Shown in pieces: positions 1 through 9,300 of a stretch of 43,733 bases of DNA (position 1 is the stretch's first letter; every line of letters begins with the position of its first letter). Source of the stretch: a virus. The notes under the pieces were generated by a model. It saw only the letters and a program-made list of their open reading frames with translations. It was not told where the DNA came from and ran no database searches. The DNA lies in the IMG/VR virus record IMGVR_UViG_3300046691_000054, positions 1-43,733 of that record; one strand, written 5' to 3'. Both the position numbers and the translations under genes were made by a program.

Positions 1-17
1 GTAAGCCTTCAACCCAG

Positions 18-46
18 CCGGGGACCTTCGGGTCTCCGGTTTTTTT
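18..46 (+). terminator. Rho-independent terminator after the major capsid gene
   Basis: A 9-bp stem (18-26 with 31-39, one G-T wobble) closed by a UUCG tetraloop is followed by seven T. Its second copy lies at 43624-43652 just after the capsid stop, because the contig ends overlap. This matches the position of the T7 late terminator between gp10 and gp11, which limits but does not block downstream tail-gene transcription. Confidence 0.93.
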
Positions 47-61
47 CATTCAAGGATCACA

Positions 62-658
62 ATGGATACCACTGCGCTCGCTCCCATGACGGAGCTTGAG
101 GCCATCAACGATATGCTCTCGCTCATCTCTGAGAGCCCGGTGGCCTCCCTTGACGAGGCATCACGGGTCGCTGATGCACAGACTGCGGTGCAGATACTGC
201 GCCGACAACTACGCGACACACAGGCCCGTAACTGGGACTGGAACACCGAGAGCGGTATGTGGCTCGCGCCGGATATGGACGGCAACATCGTCCTCCCGCG
301 CAACTGCATTAAGGTCGATCCGACCGACCCGCGTCTCGACTATGTGCGCCGGGGCGACAAGCTCTGGGATCGCACCAACCACACATTCAACATCGGCAAG
401 AAGGTCCAGCTCGACCTCGTCATGCTGCTCCCATTTGAGGACATCCCTGAGACCGCGCGTCGCTACATCAGCATCGCAGCCGGTCGCAAGTTCGAGAACC
501 GAATGATCGGTGACGGACAGTCTCACACGATCAACGAAGCTGACGTGATGCAGGCATGGGCCATCCTGTTGCAGGAGGAGTGTGAGAACGCCGAACTCAA
601 CGTAGTGAAGGACAGCTCCACGGTGCGCAACATTTCGCATGGTCGCTATCGGCGGTAA
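62..658 (+). CDS. Tail tubular protein A (T7 gp11-like)
   Basis: A 198-aa protein resembling the T7 gp11 adaptor, which forms the ring between portal and nozzle in the short tail. The length matches the family (about 196 aa). It carries an N-terminal MTELEAINDMLSLI-type segment, a W-D-W-N core and a C-terminal helical part ending NISHGRYRR. The ATG has an AAGGA Shine-Dalgarno 7-8 nt upstream, directly after the capsid terminator. The stop shares one base with the start of the next gene (TAATG), implying coupled translation with the nozzle protein. Confidence 0.93.
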   Translation: MDTTALAPMTELEAINDMLSLISESPVASLDEASRVADAQTAVQILRRQLRDTQARNWDWNTESGMWLAPDMDGNIVLPRNCIKVDPTDPRLDYVRRGDKLWDRTNHTFNIGKKVQLDLVMLLPFEDIPETARRYISIAAGRKFENRMIGDGQSHTINEADVMQAWAILLQEECENAELNVVKDSSTVRNISHGRYRR

Positions 659-3042
659 TGACTAAGCCTGCCTCTGGCACAATTCCAAACCTCGTCAACG
701 GCGTATCACAACAGGCCCCCGCACTCCGTCTCCCCACGCAGGGTGAGCTACAGGACAACTACTACTCGACAATCGTCGAGGGCTTGAAAGATCGACCGCC
801 GACCGAACATATCGCCAAAATCCTCGACTCTCTTCCCGGCAACGTCTTCACTCACATCATCAACCGCGACATCAACGAGAAGTATCTCGTGGTGTTCGAC
901 CCGGAAGATGGCATCGTGCGCGTCTTCGACTTCAACGGCGAAGAGCGGGAGGTCTTCTATCCGCGCGGCTTTGGCTACATCGAACATGCCGACAGCACCA
1001 TGCTGCGGGCGGTCACCGTGGCCGACTACACTTTCATTACGAACACCACTGTGGCAACCGCCATGGACACCGAGGTGCAGCCAACGCGCAAGCCCGAGGC
1101 ACTGATCAACGTCCTCGCAGGCAACTACGGCAAGACCTACGCCATCCGCATCAACGGCGTTCTCGCTGCGCAGTACATCACTCCAGATGGCGACGTGGCG
1201 TCCGAGGCGTCATTCATCGACACGGTCTACATTGCCTCGCAGCTCGATGCGTCGCTCACGGCCAACGGCTTCAACTCTGGCGGCTGGCACTCGAACCGCT
1301 ACGGCAATGCCTTGCACATCTTCCACGAGCTGGGCACTCAGTTCAGCGTCGAGGTGCAGGACGGCTACAACGGCAATGCCATGAAGGCGGCGAAGGGCAG
1401 CGTTCAGCGCTTCTCCGATCTGCCGTCATTCGGTCCTGATGGCTTCACCATCGAGATCGCGGGCGACAGCGGCAACACCGGCGACAACTACTATGTCCAG
1501 TTCCAGAAGGGCGTGGATGGTCCCGGCGTGTGGAAGGAGAGTGTGAAGCCTGGCACCAAGCTGTATCTCAAAGCAGCGACTATGCCGCATGCGCTCATCT
1601 CCGAAGCTGACGGTACGTTCACCTTTGACGAGATCGAGTGGGACCCGCGCAAGTGCGGCGACAGCGACAGCTCGCCTGATCCTTCGTTCGTGGGCGACTA
1701 TATCGAGGATGTGTTCTTCCACCGCAACAGGCTGGGCCTGCTGTCTGGTGAGAACTCCATCATGAGCCGCAACGGGTCGTTCTTCGACTTCTTCCGCACC
1801 ACGGCCACGGCGGTGCTCGACGATGATCCCATCGACGTTGGCGCGTCGCACGTCAAGGTCTCGCTGCTCAAGCATGCGGTGCCGTATCAGGACCAGCTCG
1901 TGCTCTTCTCGGAGCAGACGCAGTTCACTGTGAGCGGCAACGATCTGCTAACGCCGAAGACCGTGTCGATCCGGCCCCAGACTGAATACGTCTGCGATGG
2001 CAACGTGCGCCCGGTCGGCCTCGGTCAGTCCATCTTCTTCGCTGCACGGCGAGGGGACTACAGCTCGATCTGGGAATACACTATCGACAAGGTCTCGCAG
2101 ACCGCCTCGGCCAGTGAGGTAACCGCGCATGTCCCGGCCTATGTGCCGAAGGGCGTGTTCAAGATGGCCGGTACGTCCAACGAGAGCGTCCTCGCGATGC
2201 TCGCGTCCAGCGACCCCACGCGCATCTACATCTACCGCTTCTACACATCCTCGGATGGGCAGAGGCTGCAGGCAGCGTGGCAGAAGTGGTCATTGCCGGG
2301 CGACCCGAAGATACTGAACGTGGAGTTCATCGAGAGTGACATGTTCGTCGTCGCACAGCGCGAGGACGGCGTCTATCTTGAGAAGATCAGGATGCAGCCA
2401 AACGCCTTCGACGAGGGCCTCGGCTTCCTTGTGCGGCTCGACCGTCGCATCCACTCGACCGATCTTCCGGCCCCGGCCTACAGCGCTGCATTTGGTTACA
2501 CTGTCTACACCCTCCCTTACATGCCGTCCGAGAACATCGTGGCGGTTACGTCACCGGGCGGGAACACACTGCCAGCCATCGAGCTGCCAATCGAGGTCAT
2601 CAGCGGCACCGGCCTACAGGTCGCCCTCCGTGGCGATACCCGTGGTGCGAAGGTCTGGTTCGGTGAACCTTACGAGCGCCGCTATCGGTTCTCCAAGTTC
2701 TTCCTGAGGCAGCAGTCGGCGAACGGCGGCAGCACGGCGGTCCAGACAGGGCGGCTCCAGCTCCGTCAGATGACGCTGGCCTACAACAACTCGTCCTACT
2801 TCCGGGTCGAGGTCACTCCCGAGGGTCGTCAAACCTACGTCTATGAAATGACCGGGCGCACCTTGGGCAACGCTCAGAACATCCTCGGCCACATCCCGCT
2901 TCGGTCTGGCAAAATGTCGATCCCGATCATGTCGCGCAACGACCGGGTCACCATCGACCTCAGCTCCGATAGTTGGATGCCATCGGCATTCATCAACGCG
3001 GAATGGCAGGGGACACACAACGAGAAGGCAAGAGAGCTTTAA
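658..3042 (+). CDS. Tail tubular protein B / nozzle (T7 gp12-like)
   Basis: A 794-aa protein of the size and position of T7 gp12, the tail nozzle that contacts the fibres and the cell surface. The N-terminus (PNLVNGVSQQAPALRLP) is the family hallmark, in which a G-V-S-Q-Q motif leads the beta-propeller platform. FFHRNRLGLLSGENSIMSR around residues 350-370 is another conserved stretch. The start overlaps the previous stop by one base, and the end overlaps the next start by one base. No truncation is visible. Confidence 0.95.
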   Translation: MTKPASGTIPNLVNGVSQQAPALRLPTQGELQDNYYSTIVEGLKDRPPTEHIAKILDSLPGNVFTHIINRDINEKYLVVFDPEDGIVRVFDFNGEEREVFYPRGFGYIEHADSTMLRAVTVADYTFITNTTVATAMDTEVQPTRKPEALINVLAGNYGKTYAIRINGVLAAQYITPDGDVASEASFIDTVYIASQLDASLTANGFNSGGWHSNRYGNALHIFHELGTQFSVEVQDGYNGNAMKAAKGSVQRFSDLPSFGPDGFTIEIAGDSGNTGDNYYVQFQKGVDGPGVWKESVKPGTKLYLKAATMPHALISEADGTFTFDEIEWDPRKCGDSDSSPDPSFVGDYIEDVFFHRNRLGLLSGENSIMSRNGSFFDFFRTTATAVLDDDPIDVGASHVKVSLLKHAVPYQDQLVLFSEQTQFTVSGNDLLTPKTVSIRPQTEYVCDGNVRPVGLGQSIFFAARRGDYSSIWEYTIDKVSQTASASEVTAHVPAYVPKGVFKMAGTSNESVLAMLASSDPTRIYIYRFYTSSDGQRLQAAWQKWSLPGDPKILNVEFIESDMFVVAQREDGVYLEKIRMQPNAFDEGLGFLVRLDRRIHSTDLPAPAYSAAFGYTVYTLPYMPSENIVAVTSPGGNTLPAIELPIEVISGTGLQVALRGDTRGAKVWFGEPYERRYRFSKFFLRQQSANGGSTAVQTGRLQLRQMTLAYNNSSYFRVEVTPEGRQTYVYEMTGRTLGNAQNILGHIPLRSGKMSIPIMSRNDRVTIDLSSDSWMPSAFINAEWQGTHNEKAREL

Positions 3043-3512
3043 TGGGTTACGTCCAGCGGGCAACCGTTGAAGACGTTACGTTCATCTCCAGGAATTTGAG
3101 GCAGGCCGACCGCGACGAGTGCGATGCTACACTAGCAACGCGCCCTGAGCTGATCCTGCCTCAATGCGTGACTCCCGGTCGGGATGTGTGGACCTTCCAC
3201 CTGAACGACGGGACGCCCGTTGGAGTGTTCGGCGTCGATAGAACACCAGACCCGGATGTCGGCATCGTGTGGATGCTTTCGACAGACGAGATCAAACTAC
3301 ACAAACGAGAGTTCCTCGTTGAGAGCAAGCCGTATGTGCTCGCGCTCAATGACGACTTCCCAATCATCACCAACATGGTGGATGCGCGGAACACCCTACA
3401 TCACCGCTGGCTCAAGTGGCTCGGCTTCTCCTTCCTTCGCAGGATCGAACGATGGGGTGCACGCAGCGTCCCCTTCTATGAGTTCGCAAGGATGAAACAG
3501 ACATGTGCATAA
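3042..3512 (+). CDS. Internal virion protein A-like (T7 gp13 position), GNAT-like
   Basis: A 156-aa protein between the nozzle and gp14-like genes, where T7 has gp13. The frame is open further upstream, but the ATG at 3042 overlaps the nozzle stop (TAATG) and is the most natural start. The sequence (MGYVQRATVEDVTFISRNLR, a central PVGVFGVD strand, a late HRWLKWLGFSF helix) resembles an acyltransferase-like fold seen in gp13 relatives, where it acts in virion assembly rather than as a proven enzyme. Enzyme activity is not supported here. Confidence 0.8.
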   Translation: MGYVQRATVEDVTFISRNLRQADRDECDATLATRPELILPQCVTPGRDVWTFHLNDGTPVGVFGVDRTPDPDVGIVWMLSTDEIKLHKREFLVESKPYVLALNDDFPIITNMVDARNTLHHRWLKWLGFSFLRRIERWGARSVPFYEFARMKQTCA

Positions 3513-4060
3513 TGGCACTGGGCGCACTCGCGCCTATCCTCGGCATGATCAGCAGCATCGGCTCCGCTGTTGTTGGCTATGCCGCGCAGAAGCAGCAGGC
3601 TGATCAGCAGAACGCTTACTACGCTCAGAACGCTCGGGCGGCTCAGATGGCTGCTGTCAACCAGTATGCCAACCAGCAGAACCAGATCATCCAGAAGCGC
3701 AACGCTGCGGGGCAACAGGTCGAAGAGACCCACATCGCAGCGCTTAAGGCGCGAGGTACGGCGCACGTTGCGTCGGGTGAAGCTGGCGTTACCGGCCTGT
3801 CGGTCGATGCCCTCATTGACGACTTCTACGGTCGCGAGGGGCGGCGCGTCGATAGCATCGATCAGAACTACGAGATGGACCGCGACTACATGCGGGCCAA
3901 CATGGAAAGCACTGAGGCTCAGGCTCAGCAGCGTATCAACAGTGTCCGTCAAGCAGCCGAACCGTCGTTCGCCGACGCCGCCATCCGCATTCTCGGAGGT
4001 GTCGCAGGGGGCCTCGGCGGCATGGCTAAGGGCGGCATGACACAGGAGTTCGCGAGCTAA
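3503..4060 (+). CDS. Internal virion protein B (T7 gp14-like)
   Basis: A 185-aa protein (T7 gp14 is 196 aa) ejected into the outer membrane at infection in T7. It has an N-terminal hydrophobic alanine/glycine stretch (residues about 4-27), a long Q/A-rich helix (about 28-75) and a glycine-rich hydrophobic tail (about 160-178). It starts with ATG inside the previous gene (10-nt overlap), with AAGGA about 10 nt upstream. Its stop overlaps the next start. Confidence 0.85.
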   Translation: MCIMALGALAPILGMISSIGSAVVGYAAQKQQADQQNAYYAQNARAAQMAAVNQYANQQNQIIQKRNAAGQQVEETHIAALKARGTAHVASGEAGVTGLSVDALIDDFYGREGRRVDSIDQNYEMDRDYMRANMESTEAQAQQRINSVRQAAEPSFADAAIRILGGVAGGLGGMAKGGMTQEFAS

Positions 4061-6318
4061 TGGCGCGACAAGGACGAGTACAGGTTGAGGAGCTGGCAGG
4101 GCCGGTTCCTCTTCAAGCGGCACCACTGCCGGGCGACACCTTCACGGGTGCCGCTCAGGCCCCAATCGACAACAGCCTCACGCGCATTGCGGATGCACTG
4201 AGCAGCTTCAACAGTTCGCTCTCCAGCTTCGGCACCGCTGCCAAGCAGGCAAACCTCAAGGCGCTGGACGAGGCTGAGGGCGCACGCGCCAACAAGATGA
4301 TCGCAGGCTGGACGCCGGATCAGGCTATCGAGGCTGTGCAGAACGGCACGCTGGCCAACTTCCAGCACCCGCATTGGAAGGCCGCAGTCGAGAAGAACAG
4401 CGGTCAGGCATACGGCGAGCGGATCATGGGCGGCGTCCAGAACATGATCAAGACGGGTCAGATCGACCTAAGCTCCGAGACGGACAACATCTCCGACATC
4501 GTCACGAAGGCGACGAACGACGAGCTGCAGAATGTGCCGCCGTGGTTTCAGGCATCCAAGGCTGGCATGGCCGGTCTCATGCAGCGCATTGAAGCGGGCC
4601 GTGACCAGCTCATCCGTGCCCAGACCGAGCAGCGTGCTGCCGCCTTCACGCGCAAGCAGGAAGGTGTGGTCTACGATCAGTTCAGCAAGATGTTTGATGT
4701 CACCCAAGGCGACAGCGCGGAGATCACGCAGAGCAAGATCAGGGGCGTCTATGCTGACCTCGGCAACAGCAAGTTCCTGCGCAACGATCAGGTCGATAAG
4801 GTTCTGATTGACGTGCTCCGCAACAAGGCCGCTGACCCGAACTCGGTCGAGGCTGTGGTGCATGCGCTGAGCATTGATCGCGTTGGCAAGGATGGTGAGA
4901 AGGTCCCGGCGCTGGGCGCGAACCCGCGCTATGTGCAGGACATCACCCAGATCAGGGATACAGCCCGCGCCACGCTGACCAAGAAGTACGACGAGACCGC
5001 CGAAGCTACCGCGAAGAAGAACGTGCGGGACGCCATCGATCGACAGGACGGCTCGGTCTGGACGATGAACTCGACCAGCTATGAGAACCCGTATGCGAAG
5101 GGCGACAAGACCCGCACCATCGACATGTCCAAGACCAAGGACGCGGCGGCTGTGGACTACCTGACGTGGAGCAAGCAGCTCGCAGGCTCGCGACGCGAAA
5201 GCCCAGAGAACCAGTATCAGCGCGAATGGAACACCATGACCGCGAACAACATGCCGAACCCGGCGTGGACTGAGATGCTGTCGAGCCCGTCCAAGGCGTT
5301 CGCCAATCCGCAGTCGCTTACCAACCCGGTACAGCGGCAGCAGGCTATCGCGTCTGGCGAGCTGTTCATGCGGATGTCGGAAGCGAACTATCCGTATGTG
5401 AAGAACACGCTCAAGCTCGACAAGAACGCGCTCGACTTCAATCAGGTCTATCAGGTTGCACGTCAACTGGGTAAGAACGAGGACCAGTCTCTCGACATGG
5501 CGGCGGCTGCAATCCGCACTCCCGACAACGAGAACGACATGGCGGTTCGCTCCCAGCGGGCGAAGGATGTCGAGGCCAAGGTCAAGTCTATGGACTTCGG
5601 CACTGGTTGGCAGAGCTACATCCCGTTCAACAACAGCAACGCTAAGAACAGCGGCGCGGTGCAGAAGCGCATCCTCGACGTGGCTACCGTCCTCGTTCGC
5701 GTCCCCGGCATGTCGCTGGACGATGCGGTGAAGGGCGCTGCCGAGATGGTGCAGAAGCGCTCGGTCTATGTGAATGGTCACGTCGTGGCCGACAACGGCT
5801 ACATGCCGCCGAAGCAGCTCACCGGCAACATCGAGAAGGCGCTCGCCGACTACCATGCCCAGTACGGCAAGAAGGAAGCCGTTGGCTCTGCCAGCGATCT
5901 CTCCATCGAGCCCATGGGCGGCGGTACGTTCCGCATCATCGACGCCTCGCAGGAGGGCGGTAAGCCGCTCTACGCGCAGGACGCCAAGGGCCGTGTGATC
6001 CCCGCTACGATCACAATGGCGCAGCTCACACGCATGCAGAAGAACACCGAGGCTGACACTGAGGTGACCCGAGAAGCTGCACAGGTTGAGAACCGGAGGG
6101 CTGCAGAGGCCGCTGATGCTGCCCGCATCCGCAACACCCCGGATCGTCTCCTGTCACCAGCCCAGCGCGAGACGAAGCGTGCTCTCGGTCCTGATCCGGC
6201 GCTCGACGCCTTCACGAACCTCAACGGCGGCGGGGAGATGATCCCACCACAGCAGTTCGAGGACACCTTCAAGAAGCTCTTCCAGCGGCCCCACGGGCGT
6301 CTGGGCAAGCAGAACTAA
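4060..6318 (+). CDS. Internal virion protein C (T7 gp15-like)
   Basis: A 752-aa protein close to T7 gp15 (747 aa), part of the ejected tube that carries DNA across the periplasm. It is largely helical and rich in A, K, Q and D, with no enzyme motif. The N-terminus has a proline-rich stretch followed by SLTRIADALSSFNSSLSSFG, a common opening of the family. It is followed by a 56-bp gap with a stable hairpin before the gp16-like gene. Confidence 0.85.
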   Translation: MARQGRVQVEELAGPVPLQAAPLPGDTFTGAAQAPIDNSLTRIADALSSFNSSLSSFGTAAKQANLKALDEAEGARANKMIAGWTPDQAIEAVQNGTLANFQHPHWKAAVEKNSGQAYGERIMGGVQNMIKTGQIDLSSETDNISDIVTKATNDELQNVPPWFQASKAGMAGLMQRIEAGRDQLIRAQTEQRAAAFTRKQEGVVYDQFSKMFDVTQGDSAEITQSKIRGVYADLGNSKFLRNDQVDKVLIDVLRNKAADPNSVEAVVHALSIDRVGKDGEKVPALGANPRYVQDITQIRDTARATLTKKYDETAEATAKKNVRDAIDRQDGSVWTMNSTSYENPYAKGDKTRTIDMSKTKDAAAVDYLTWSKQLAGSRRESPENQYQREWNTMTANNMPNPAWTEMLSSPSKAFANPQSLTNPVQRQQAIASGELFMRMSEANYPYVKNTLKLDKNALDFNQVYQVARQLGKNEDQSLDMAAAAIRTPDNENDMAVRSQRAKDVEAKVKSMDFGTGWQSYIPFNNSNAKNSGAVQKRILDVATVLVRVPGMSLDDAVKGAAEMVQKRSVYVNGHVVADNGYMPPKQLTGNIEKALADYHAQYGKKEAVGSASDLSIEPMGGGTFRIIDASQEGGKPLYAQDAKGRVIPATITMAQLTRMQKNTEADTEVTREAAQVENRRAAEAADAARIRNTPDRLLSPAQRETKRALGPDPALDAFTNLNGGGEMIPPQQFEDTFKKLFQRPHGRLGKQN

Positions 6319-6333
6319 CCCATCAACCGGCGA

Positions 6334-6355
6334 GGGGAGAGCTGAGGCTCTCTCC
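6334..6355 (+). other. Hairpin between gp15-like and gp16-like genes
   Basis: GGGGAGAGC at 6334-6342 pairs with GCTCTCTCC at 6347-6355 (9 bp, one wobble, TGAG loop). There is no downstream T-run, so it is more likely an mRNA processing or stability element than a full terminator. Similar GGGGAG-type hairpins occur at 10828-10863 and 29382-29403. Confidence 0.7.
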
Positions 6356-6374
6356 CGCTCATTAGGATATTTCA

Positions 6375-9300
6375 ATGGATGAACTCCAGCAGCAGCCTAT
6401 CGTCCCTGAGGGTGACGTTGTCGTTGCACCCGAAGTCAAGGAAGAGGTTGCCAAGCCAGCCGTCGAGGCCGCTCCGTCACCGGACGCCGCGCAGCCGGTA
6501 GCCAACAGCCAGGTCGAAGCACAGCCCATCGCGCCCGTACCTGACGATGCACTTCTCAAGGGTCTCGAGACTGCAGCGCCGTTGCCCGTGGAGGAGAAGC
6601 GGTCACCCGTCGTCTCCACCGCCGTGCAGCAGCTCACGCCATATCTGGGCGCGGGCAAGGACACCTCGCATCTCTCAGGGATGCAGGACGTTCTCGCTGA
6701 CCGTCTCTCCCGCCTCGTGAACGAAGCCCCGCCGTCTGTGCGTGAAGGCTTCAAGATCAACTCGGGCTATCGTTCGAACGAGCGTCAGGCTCAAATCTTC
6801 AAAGAGGCCGTGGCCAAGTATGGCTCCGAGGAAGCCGCCCGCAAGTGGGCTGCACCTCCCGGCAAGTCGAACCACAATCACGGCAACGCCGCCGACATCG
6901 GCTTCCAGACCGAAGAGGCCCGCGCATACTTCCACGCCAACGCCGCTCGCTATGACCTCGCGTTCCCCATGGCGCACGAGCCGTGGCACATCGAGACTCG
7001 TGAGGCTCGCATGAAGCGTCCTGTCGTGGACGTGCCGGGCCATATTCGGGGCTATATCGACGAAGCAGTCGAGCGTTCGGGCACGCCGCTCAACGTGATG
7101 CTCGCCATCGGGAAGCAGGAGAGCGACTTCGGTCGGAACCTCAAGAACACCTCCAGCTCCGCTAAGGGCATCTACCAGTTCATCGACGGCACATGGACGC
7201 AGATGGTGTCCAGTAGCGCTGCGATCTACGGCCTGCCGACCACGGTCAAGGTCGATGACGAACGCGCCAACGTGCTGATGGCTGGCGAGTATATGCGCCA
7301 GAACAAGATCGCATTCGAGAAGGCACTGCAGCGCCCCCAGAAGGACGGTGAGATGTACATCTCGCACTTCATGGGCACACAGGGCGGCATCGACTTCGTG
7401 AAGGCATGGGAACAGAACCCCGGCCAGAACGCGGCGGCTGCATTCCCGAAGGCTGCGAACGCCAACAAGACGATCTTCTACAACGACAACGGCACGCCGC
7501 GCTCCATGGCTCAGGTCTACAGCAAGCTGTCTGCGTATGTTGACGGCAATACCGACTACAAGACCTCAACCGGCCCGGCCAACTTCGCGGCTCCTGTAGC
7601 TCCGGCCAATCTGCTCCCGGCTCGTCCTGCTTCAACGCAGAAGGAGACGATGGACATGAACGAGGCCATGGCGAAGCGCGAAGCTGAGATGCCGTGGTAT
7701 CAGGGCGTGGCCGATGCGGTCAGCCAGAACTCGATCACCGCCCGCATCCTGCAGCAGAACCCGCACTTCACTCCCGATAGCTCCTTCGTGCTCACGCCGC
7801 AGACGCAGCAGCAGCTCCAGAAGGACTACCAGCTCACACCGGACATGATGCCGAGGCTGGAGAAGGCGGTGTCCGCGAACCACGCAGAATACATCGCCGC
7901 ACAGGCGCAGCGTGATCAGCAGGCGCAGGAGCATCTCAGCAACATGGGCTGGAGCGGCGCGGGCCTCTCGCTCGCAACGGCACTGCTCGATCCTGTCGCA
8001 CTCGGTGTGGGCATCGGCTCTGGTGGCCTCGCGGATGTCGCGGCGGTCGCTATGGGGGCCGGTCGCGTTGGCCGCATGGCGATGCAGGCAGGCGCTGGTG
8101 CCGGGGCTAACGTCGGCCTTGAGATGGCTGAACGTGCCACGGGCGGTCCTGAGGGCCACAGCCTTCTGATGACTGCAGCCATGGGTGCAATGTTCGGCGG
8201 TGCCTACGGCCTGCTGTCTCGCAACCCGGCCACGCTGGAGGAAGCCCGTAAGCTGGCGAACCTCGGCAAGTCCATGAAGGACGATCTGCAGAACGGCACC
8301 TCGCTGTCGTCTGGCAACCTTGGCGCTGCGGGTAACCCCAACGCGACCGAAGCCTTCCTGAACGACAAGGCATTCATTGCCACGCAGGACAAGGATGTTG
8401 CCTACACGGTCAACTCCATCATGGGCGTCAGGACCGGGCGCTTCGATAGCGTCGGCCAGTTGAAGTCCGTGAAGGACCCCAACACCCGTCTCGTCGGCGG
8501 CGCACTCGGTGAGGACGCAGTCGGCAACGCAGACCACTCGCTCAACTCGTTCTCCGCAACGGAGGACATGGAGCGGATGCACCGCGCCGATCTGGCTCAG
8601 CTCAATCAGATGTGGGCTCCCGCTGCATCGGAGTGGGCGAAGGACAATGGCTTCCGCCTCGGTCGGCTTACGGGCGGCGCGGAGTTCAACGACCTCGTCA
8701 CGAGCTACATCCGCAACACCGACAAGACACTGGAGTGGCACCCCGCTGTGAAGCGCTTGGGTGACCACATCGCTGCGATGAACCGCGAGAAGCTTCTCGA
8801 TGCCCAGAACCCGCTACGCCGTGAAGGCATGGTAGGTCGCCCGCTCAAGGGCTGGGAAGAGATACCAGAGAACCCGAACTACATGATGCGCATCTACGAC
8901 GGCTTCAAGGTCAACCAGTTGATCGACGACAGCCTCGAAAATGCAATCGGTCAGCGAGGGCTGGAGACTTGGTTCAAGAACGCGATGCGTAAGGCGCAGA
9001 CGTGGATGGACGAAGAGCTGCTCGACAAGATCGCAGTCGGCACCGTGAAGCGCCTTCGCAATAAGGCCAACGGCATCGACGAAGCGATGAATATGATGCA
9101 CTCCGGGTTCGACCTCGATCACTTGAAGTCGATCCTCGTGGAGGAGGGGATGGATGAGAAGCGCCTTGAACAGGTGCTCGGCACTGTTCGCCTCAACACG
9201 GAGCGGGGCGTAGACGCTCGCGCTCGCCATCGTATCTTGCTTGACGAGACGCACGTCGAACGTGGCTACCGTACTATCAACGGGCAGACCCGAGACATCG

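Noticed and set aside
1-127. Terminal repeat of the linear virion genome
   Set aside because: Identical ends fall within capsid terminator and tail gene and have the length of an assembler k-mer; more likely a contig overlap.
4468-5856. Long minus-strand open frame of 462 codons
   Set aside because: Antisense of the gp15-like gene in GC-rich DNA; leucine/arginine/valine-rich shadow with no domain. The same holds for long minus frames at 8814-10370, 31167-32609 and 33076-34617.
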